From Hymenobacter fodinae (GTDB taxonomy: Bacteria; Bacteroidota; Bacteroidia; Cytophagales; Hymenobacteraceae): DNA of 64,000 bases. The DNA lies in the NCBI RefSeq assembly GCF_004745825.1, contig NZ_SRLA01000004.1, positions 310,001-374,000 on the forward strand, in the 5' to 3' direction. The translations under genes were made by a program, and so were the position numbers. The notes beneath the pieces are model-generated. The model searched no databases, was not told the origin of the DNA, and saw only the letters and a program-made list of their open reading frames with translations. Positions 58,717 to 64,000 of the stretch are shown here, piece after piece. Each line of letters begins with the position of its first letter. The first letter of the stretch is position 1.

Positions 58717-61700
58717 CTATGCTGCTTTTTCGGCTTTGCTGGTGGTTTCCGCGGCGTACTTACTGGTGCGAAGTTCCTCGGCCAGGAAACGACCCGTGTG
58801 CCCTTTACCCGCCTTGGCTACTTGCTCGGGCGTGCCTTGGGCCACAATGGTACCACCGCCCGCGCCCCCTTCCGGCCCAATGTCGATGATATGGTCAGCT
58901 ACCTTAATCAGGTCCAGGTTGTGCTCAATAATAAGTACCGTGTTGCCCTTGTCGGCGAGCTTCTGCAATACGTCGGCGAGGTGGTTGATGTCCTCGAAGT
59001 GTAGGCCCGTGGTAGGCTCATCGAGGATGTAGAAGGTCTTGCCGGTGTCTTTTTTGCTGAGTTCGGTGGCCAATTTCACGCGCTGGGCTTCACCGCCCGA
59101 AAGCGTGGTAGCTTGCTGGCCTAGCGTGAGGTAGCCCAGGCCTACTTCGTTCAAGGTCTGAATCTTGCGCAGAATACGAGGCTGAAACTCGAAGAACTCC
59201 ACGGCTTTCTCCACCGTCATGTCGAGCACGTCGGTGATGGACTTGCCTTTAAAGCGCACTTCCAGGGTTTCGCGGTTGTAGCGACGGCCTTTGCAGGTTT
59301 CGCAGGGCACGTGCACGTCAGGCAGGAAGTTCATCTCAATGGTGCGCATGCCAGCCCCTTCGCAGGTTTCGCAGCGCCCGCCTTTCACGTTGAAGGAAAA
59401 GCGTCCCGGTCCGTAGCCCCGGATTTTGGCCTCAGGCAACGACGCGAAGAGCTGGCGAATTTCGGTAAACACGCCGGTGTACGTAGCTGGGTTGGAGCGC
59501 GGCGTACGGCCAATCGGCGACTGGTCTACCTCAATCACTTTGTCGATAAACTCTAGGCCCTCAATTTTCTCGTAGGCCAGAGGCTCGCGCTTGGCGTTGA
59601 AGAAATGCTGGTTCAGGATGGGGTACAGCGTGTCGTGGATCAGCGACGACTTGCCCGAGCCCGACACGCCGGTTACGGCGATGAGCTTGCCCAGCGGAAA
59701 CTTGGCTGTTACGTTTTTGAGGTTGTGGCCTTTGGCACCCTTCAATACCAGCTCGTTGCCTTCGCCAGCGCGCTTCTTCTTGCGCAGCTCAATGTGCTTC
59801 TGCCCGCTCAGGTACTGTGAGGTGAGGCTGCCCGAGGAAAAAATTTCCGTGGGCGAGCCTTCGGCCACAATGTGTCCGCCATGAATACCGGCGCCAGGGC
59901 CAATATCCAGCACGTGGTCGGCGTGCATGATCATATCCTTGTCGTGCTCCACCACAATCACCGAGTTGCCCAGGTCGCGCAGGTGCTGCAAGGCCTTAAT
60001 CAGGCGCTCGTTGTCGCGCTGATGCAGGCCAATGCTGGGCTCATCCATGATGTAAAGCACGCCAACCAGCTGGGTACCAATCTGGGTGGCCAAACGAATG
60101 CGCTGGCTTTCACCGCCAGAGAGCGTCCGCACGGAGCGGTGCAGGTTTAGGTAGTCGAGGCCTACTTCTAGCAGGAAGCCAATGCGCTTACGAATCTCCT
60201 TCAGCAGCTCGCGGGCAATTAGGTTCTGGCGGTCGGTGAGGCGGTCTTCCAGCCCTTCAAACCAGCCAGCTAACTCGCTCAAATCCATCACCGATAGCTC
60301 CCCAATGTGCCGGTCGGCAATCTTGAAGTGCAGCGACTCCTTCTTCAGGCGGTAGCCGTGGCACTCAGGGCACTCCTGAGCCTGTGTATACTGCTGAATC
60401 CACTCCCGGATGTTCTCCGAGTCGGACTCCATTTGGCGCTGCAGGAACGGGATGATGCCCTCGAAGGGCTCCACGTAGTTCGGCTTTTTGGGGTCGGCGT
60501 CTTCGTCCTCGGGCACACCATAGAGCAGGCGCTGCACCAAGTCTTCGGGTAGCTTCTCGATGGGCGTGCTGAGGCTGGCCTTGTTCTTTTTCAGAATGAG
60601 GCCTAGCTGCTGGAAAATCCAGATGTCGCGGTACTCACCCAGGGGGGCAATGCCGCCGCGGCTTACGCTCAGCTTCTTGTCCGGCATCACCGATTCTTCG
60701 GTGATTTCCTGCACCTCGCCTAGGCCATTACAAGTGGGGCAAGCGCCGTAGGGCGAGTTGAAGGAGAAGGTGTTTGGCGCCGGGTCATCGTAGGCGATGC
60801 CGGTGGTGGGATCCATGAGGAAGCGGGAGAAGAACTGGGTGCGCTTGGCTTCGTTCTTCTCATCGGGGGCCAGCACCAACATGGTGCCTTTGCCGTGGGT
60901 AAGGGCGTTCTGCGCCGAGCCCGACAGCCGGAAACGGTCCTCCTCCTTTACCACCAGACGGTCAATCACAATCTCGATGTCGTGGATCTTGTAGCGGTCC
61001 ACCTGCATCTTGGGCGTAATATCGAGTAGCTCGCCATCTACGCGCACCTTCGTGAAGCCCAGCTTGGCAATTTGCTGGAACAGCTCGCGGTAGTGCCCCT
61101 TACGGCCTTTTACCACCGGCGCCAGCACTACCAGCTTCTTCTCATTGTAGTGCTTAAGGATGTAGTTGATGATCTGGTCGTCGCTCTGCCGAATCATCTT
61201 CTTGCCCGTGGCATAGCTGAATGCCTCGGCGGTGCGGGCGTAGAGCAGGCGCAGGAAGTCGTAAATCTCGGTGATGGTGCCGACGGTGGAGCGGGGGTTG
61301 CGGGAGGTGGTCTTCTGCTCGATGCTAATAACCGGCGACAAGCCCTCGATCTTATCCACGTCGGGGCGCTCTAGGCCACCCATGAAGCTGCGGGCGTAGG
61401 CCGAGAACGTTTCCATGTAGCGGCGCTGGCCCTCGGCATAAATCGTATCAAACGCCAACGACGACTTGCCCGAGCCTGAGATACCCGTAAATACTACCAG
61501 CCGGCCGCGCGGAATCTTAATAGAAACGTTCTTGAGGTTGTGCTCCCGGGCCCCGTATACTTCAATGAAGGGAGCCTCCATGTCGGCGGCGTGGCCTAGC
61601 TGACCCTGCACTAGTGAAGGCAGCACGCCCGGCAGCGTGGTAGCCGCCGAGGCTACTATGGTCTCGGAAATCTGCTCGGAGCGAGGGGTAGAGGCTATAG

Positions 61701-61872
61701 CCGCTGCCTGAGCGCCTTTCGCCGTGGTGAGGTCGGGCTGAGGAGCTGCCGGAGCCGCTTTCTTGGCTGGCTTGGCCGCCGGCGCTTTAGCCGGTTTGTC
61801 GGCCTTGGGCGCCGCTTTGGTTTTAGCAGCTGAGGAGGAAGTACTAGAAGCGGCAGTTGTTTTTTTGGCCAT
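58717..61872 (-). CDS. uvrA: Excinuclease ABC subunit A with long N-terminal extension
   Basis: A 1,051-residue UvrA. Walker A GISGSGKSS (130-138) and GVSGSGKSS, signatures LSGGESQRIRLA and LSGGEAQRVKLA, plus zinc-finger Cys pairs (CPTCNGLG, CPECHGY, CETCEGAG, CETCKGR) are all present. It detects DNA lesions for nucleotide excision repair. The canonical start lies near FIEVYGAREHNLKNV (~102), so an unusual ~100-residue leader rich in Ala, Lys and Pro precedes it (KAAPKADKPAKAPAAKPAKK and on). That leader resembles histone-tail-like basic extensions. The ATG at 61872 is chosen because the leader is continuous from there. Confidence 0.95.
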   Translation of the reverse strand: MAKKTTAASSTSSSAAKTKAAPKADKPAKAPAAKPAKKAAPAAPQPDLTTAKGAQAAAIASTPRSEQISETIVASAATTLPGVLPSLVQGQLGHAADMEAPFIEVYGAREHNLKNVSIKIPRGRLVVFTGISGSGKSSLAFDTIYAEGQRRYMETFSAYARSFMGGLERPDVDKIEGLSPVISIEQKTTSRNPRSTVGTITEIYDFLRLLYARTAEAFSYATGKKMIRQSDDQIINYILKHYNEKKLVVLAPVVKGRKGHYRELFQQIAKLGFTKVRVDGELLDITPKMQVDRYKIHDIEIVIDRLVVKEEDRFRLSGSAQNALTHGKGTMLVLAPDEKNEAKRTQFFSRFLMDPTTGIAYDDPAPNTFSFNSPYGACPTCNGLGEVQEITEESVMPDKKLSVSRGGIAPLGEYRDIWIFQQLGLILKKNKASLSTPIEKLPEDLVQRLLYGVPEDEDADPKKPNYVEPFEGIIPFLQRQMESDSENIREWIQQYTQAQECPECHGYRLKKESLHFKIADRHIGELSVMDLSELAGWFEGLEDRLTDRQNLIARELLKEIRKRIGFLLEVGLDYLNLHRSVRTLSGGESQRIRLATQIGTQLVGVLYIMDEPSIGLHQRDNERLIKALQHLRDLGNSVIVVEHDKDMIMHADHVLDIGPGAGIHGGHIVAEGSPTEIFSSGSLTSQYLSGQKHIELRKKKRAGEGNELVLKGAKGHNLKNVTAKFPLGKLIAVTGVSGSGKSSLIHDTLYPILNQHFFNAKREPLAYEKIEGLEFIDKVIEVDQSPIGRTPRSNPATYTGVFTEIRQLFASLPEAKIRGYGPGRFSFNVKGGRCETCEGAGMRTIEMNFLPDVHVPCETCKGRRYNRETLEVRFKGKSITDVLDMTVEKAVEFFEFQPRILRKIQTLNEVGLGYLTLGQQATTLSGGEAQRVKLATELSKKDTGKTFYILDEPTTGLHFEDINHLADVLQKLADKGNTVLIIEHNLDLIKVADHIIDIGPEGGAGGGTIVAQGTPEQVAKAGKGHTGRFLAEELRTSKYAAETTSKAEKAA

Positions 61873-61896
61873 GCAACAGCGAAGCGGATAAGTCTG

Positions 61897-61904
61897 CAAA
61901 GGTA
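61897..61904 (-). promoter_or_regulatory. Candidate -7 box for uvrA
   Basis: On the minus strand it reads TACCTTTG, an exact match to TAnnTTTG, 25 bases upstream of the uvrA ATG. A -33 TTG at the usual distance was not found. Confidence 0.45.
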
Positions 61905-62154
61905 CGCAAAACGCGCCCCGATGGCTATCCTCACTAGGTTAATTGCCAAGCCGGTTAGCGGTGCAGCACACCTGTATCAGCAACAAACACAGCGGAGGAT
62001 AGACGGCCTATAACACACTAAGGCACCGAAATGTCCCGCGCTATCAGAAGTTCTTCGGGGGTGCTGCTAAATTCTTAGGCCTAACTACTTACCCATTGAA
62101 TTATGGTGCTGTTTTTGCGTTAGATAGGTATCTCCCTTCTGTTCTCTTTCAATT

Positions 62155-62907
62155 ATGAAACTATTGCTCAAATCTGCCTTCCTGCTGGCGCTAGGCCTGC
62201 TGGTTTACACTGAGCCAGCCCAGGCCCAGGTGCAAATTCAGGTGGGCATCAACCAGCCATACTGGGGGCCGCCGGTACCCCAGGGCGTACAGTACTACTA
62301 TATTCCCGAAATCGATGGCTACTACGATCTGTACAGCCAGTCGTATCTGTTCTTCGACCCCGTGTACGGCGCGTGGGTTAGCTCGCCGGTGCTGCCGCGC
62401 GCGTACGCCTCCTACGACCCGCGTTTTTTCCACCCTGTAGTTATTCATTATGTGGGTCGGCAGCCCTGGGGCTACCTGCGCGACCACCGCGCTTACTGCA
62501 ACAACTGGGGCGTGGTACCCGGCCGTTATTACGGTGCTAACTGGCCCGGCCGCGGCTACTACTCCGTGCCTCCTCGGGGCGGTTACTACACCAATGGTGG
62601 TTACTACGGCAACCGCCCTTACAATAATGGTGGCTACGCCAGTGGCAACTACCGCGACGACCGGGGTGGCTACTACAGTGGCGGCCGCAATGACAACCGC
62701 GGCGGCTACGATAACCGGGGCCCACAGGGAGGCTACGACCGTAACGATAACCGGGGCGGGGGCTACGACCGTCGCGGCAATGACCGCGGTAATGATAACC
62801 GGGGCGGTGGATTCGACCGCAACGATAACCGCGGCGGCTTCGACAACCAGGGTAGCCAACAGGCTTCTGGCGGTAATGGCGTCCGTGGCAGAGGCCGGGT
62901 AAACTAG
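62155..62907 (+). CDS. Secreted Gly/Asn/Arg/Tyr-rich repeat protein
   Basis: A 250-residue secreted protein with signal MKLLLKSAFLLALGLLVYTEPAQA. Residues 30-125 are aromatic-rich (QPYWGPPVPQGVQYYYIPEI, YDPRFFHPVVIHYVGRQPWG); the rest is a low-complexity Gly/Asn/Arg/Asp/Tyr tail in imperfect repeats of about seven residues (DNRGGYDNRGPQGGYDRNDN). The tail resembles RGG-type or glycine-rich cell-wall proteins that phase-separate or bind polyanions. Function is unknown. Confidence 0.75.
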   Translation: MKLLLKSAFLLALGLLVYTEPAQAQVQIQVGINQPYWGPPVPQGVQYYYIPEIDGYYDLYSQSYLFFDPVYGAWVSSPVLPRAYASYDPRFFHPVVIHYVGRQPWGYLRDHRAYCNNWGVVPGRYYGANWPGRGYYSVPPRGGYYTNGGYYGNRPYNNGGYASGNYRDDRGGYYSGGRNDNRGGYDNRGPQGGYDRNDNRGGGYDRRGNDRGNDNRGGGFDRNDNRGGFDNQGSQQASGGNGVRGRGRVN

Positions 62908-62929
62908 CCGGTTCATTACTTGAATTAGC

Positions 62930-62957
62930 AAAAGGCTCTTCTTCGGAAGGGCCTTTT
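62930..62957 (+). terminator. Terminator with a UUCG tetraloop
   Basis: A 12-pair stem, AAAAGGCTCTTC (62930-62941) with 62946-62957, including one G-U pair, closed by the stable TTCG loop and followed by a T run. Confidence 0.9.
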
Positions 62958-63082
62958 TGTTTTAGCACCGGAGGTGTGCTAGGCCTATCAGGCTCTTTGC
63001 TGCAGAAATAAGTTGCTACTTTTCGGAGGGGATTCCTGACCGATGCTTTCTATGGTTTATAGAGTTGAGTATTGCTTGCGGC

Positions 63083-64000
63083 GTGGCTAAGTTCTCGTTC
63101 CTGACGGGTAAGCGGCGCGTGTTCGGTGCTCTGATGCTCTTGCTGCTGCTGCCTGCCATTCAGACCTGGCTCAACATCAAGATCTTCCGGACAAGCCCAC
63201 TAGCTGGCTACTCTGAACCCGCCCCGCGCCCTGCCCTCACCTGGCAGAGCCTGCGCGATAACACTTACCAGCCGGCGCTGGAGCGCTACCTCACGGAGCG
63301 CATCGGCTTTCACGACCTGCTGGTTCGTCCGCGCAACCAAGTGGCCTACAGCCTTTTTGGGCAGACCCGGGCGCATGGCGTAATGATGGGGAAAGACAGG
63401 ACCCTTTTTGAGCAAGACCCTATTTTGGGTTACCTCGGCCGCGACACGGTGCCTATGGCAGAGGTTGTAGCCAATGTGCAGCGGTTTAAGACGGTGCAGG
63501 ATACCCTGGCCCGGCGTGGCAAGCTGCTGGTATTTGTAATTGCGCCCAGCAAAGCCGCTATCTACCCCGAGCTGCTCCCGGCTGCTTACCAGGGCCAGCG
63601 CCCATTGCGCTCCAACTACGACCGGTACGCCGCCAGTATGCGGGAAGCCGGGGTAAACGTGCTCGATTTTGGGGGCTTGTTTCGGCAGTGGAAGGACACC
63701 TGTTCGTACCCGCTGTTTGCGCGGGGTGGTATTCACTGGAGCGGCTACGGCCTTACCCTGGCCGCCGACACCCTCTTTCCATACCTGGAGCAACGCGCCC
63801 ACCTCAACCTGCCCGACTACCGGCGCACTGGCCTAGAAGTCACGACCACCCCGCGCCACCCCGATGGCGACATGACCAAGGCCCTGAATCTGCTCTGGGC
63901 TCCGGCCTCTTACCCCCTGGCCTACCCCACCGTGGAGTTTCAGCCCCTGCGCTCCGGGCAGCGGCGCCCGCGCCTGCTGGTGGTGGGAGATAGTTTCGTG
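63083..64000 (+). CDS. AlgX/AlgJ-like SGNH-type protein, cut by window end
   Basis: An open frame of 306 residues that runs past the window. It starts with a GTG, then AKFSFLTGKRRVFGALMLLLLLPAIQTW, a membrane-anchor helix. The body resembles AlgJ/AlgX-type O-acetyltransferase-associated proteins: LERYLTERIGFHDLLVRPRN, GVMMGKDRTLFEQDP, GKLLVFVIAPSKAAIYPELL and GGIHWSGYG (Asp/His region of the SGNH fold), ending at VVGDSFV, where the catalytic Ser would sit. Such proteins act with an MBOAT transferase in exopolysaccharide O-acetylation; an MBOAT gene is expected nearby, outside this window. A TTG at 63065 is an alternative start. Confidence 0.78.
   Translation, partial: MAKFSFLTGKRRVFGALMLLLLLPAIQTWLNIKIFRTSPLAGYSEPAPRPALTWQSLRDNTYQPALERYLTERIGFHDLLVRPRNQVAYSLFGQTRAHGVMMGKDRTLFEQDPILGYLGRDTVPMAEVVANVQRFKTVQDTLARRGKLLVFVIAPSKAAIYPELLPAAYQGQRPLRSNYDRYAASMREAGVNVLDFGGLFRQWKDTCSYPLFARGGIHWSGYGLTLAADTLFPYLEQRAHLNLPDYRRTGLEVTTTPRHPDGDMTKALNLLWAPASYPLAYPTVEFQPLRSGQRRPRLLVVGDSFV

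Noticed and set aside
62191..62931. 246-codon minus-strand frame opposite the Gly/Asn-rich secreted protein
   Set aside because: Its Val/Ala/Thr composition is the direct antisense of the repeat tract; the plus-strand frame has a signal peptide and a terminator.
63200..63802. 200-codon minus-strand frame near the window end
   Set aside because: It lies opposite the AlgX/AlgJ-like frame, which has recognisable motifs; the antisense product matches nothing.

Overview
The window is chromosomal DNA of a moderately G+C-rich member of the Bacteroidota, most likely a Hymenobacter-like cytophagal bacterium. I infer this from a type IX secretion (T9SS) sorting domain, several Bacteroidota-typical protein families (DUF4159, DUF4468, DUF4142, DUF349, PorT-like barrels), lycopene-cyclase carotenoid synthesis, eukaryote-type NADP isocitrate dehydrogenase, -7 boxes of the TAnnTTTG type and a general lack of Shine-Dalgarno sequences. 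No rRNA, tRNA, CRISPR array, transposase or phage gene was seen. Most of the window is ordinary housekeeping and envelope DNA.

Region by region. 0-0.35 kb: the C-terminal end of McrC. 0.5-6.7 kb: two tandem copies of a tldD-tldE metalloprotease pair, whose TldD subunits carry Tat-like signals. 7.2-17.3 kb: a secreted barrel protein, then a MoxR/DUF58/BatA-type membrane cluster (DUF4159, MoxR ATPase, DUF58, BatA-like, DUF4175-like and a large membrane protein) interrupted by a DUF4468 gene. 17.5-20.4 kb: a low-complexity lipoprotein, an ECF sigma factor, a membrane-anchored trypsin-like protease with an anti-sigma-like N-terminus, and a small membrane protein. 20.4-28 kb (mostly minus strand): SRAP protein, T9SS cargo, trehalase, PAS histidine kinase and a cation diffusion facilitator. 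28-36.3 kb: SMP-30-like protein, isocitrate dehydrogenase, LuxR-type regulator, GlxA-like regulator divergent from a PhnB-like/DoxX-like pair, a small beta-alpha protein and a Na+/H+ antiporter. 36.5-41.5 kb: a disordered hydrophilic protein, pyrophosphatase between two related repeats, and a DyP peroxidase followed by a helical lipoprotein and a coiled-coil protein. 41.5-50.4 kb: HNH endonuclease, EttA, DUF349 and DUF2795 proteins, a lone FecE-type ATPase, lycopene cyclase, an RBBP9-like hydrolase and a LOG protein. 50.6-64 kb: MacB-like permease, QueA, IspD, lipoproteins (three with DUF4142), a TMEM175-like channel, UvrA with a long N-terminal extension, a secreted Gly/Asn/Arg/Tyr-rich protein and the start of an AlgX/AlgJ-like protein cut by the window edge.

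The strongest unexplained signal is not a gene. The heptamer CTAGGCC/GGCCTAG occurs about 80 times by hand count on both strands, against roughly a dozen expected from base composition. Its longer form TAGGCCAC sits in many intergenic gaps and often includes a TAG stop codon. The gene-level items most worth following are the duplicated Tat-TldD/TldE pairs, the sigma factor next to an anti-sigma/protease fusion, the possible modification-dependent HNH nuclease, and the DyP-lipoprotein-coiled-coil set. I did not find a gene cluster that I could defend as a wholly undescribed defence or biosynthetic system.
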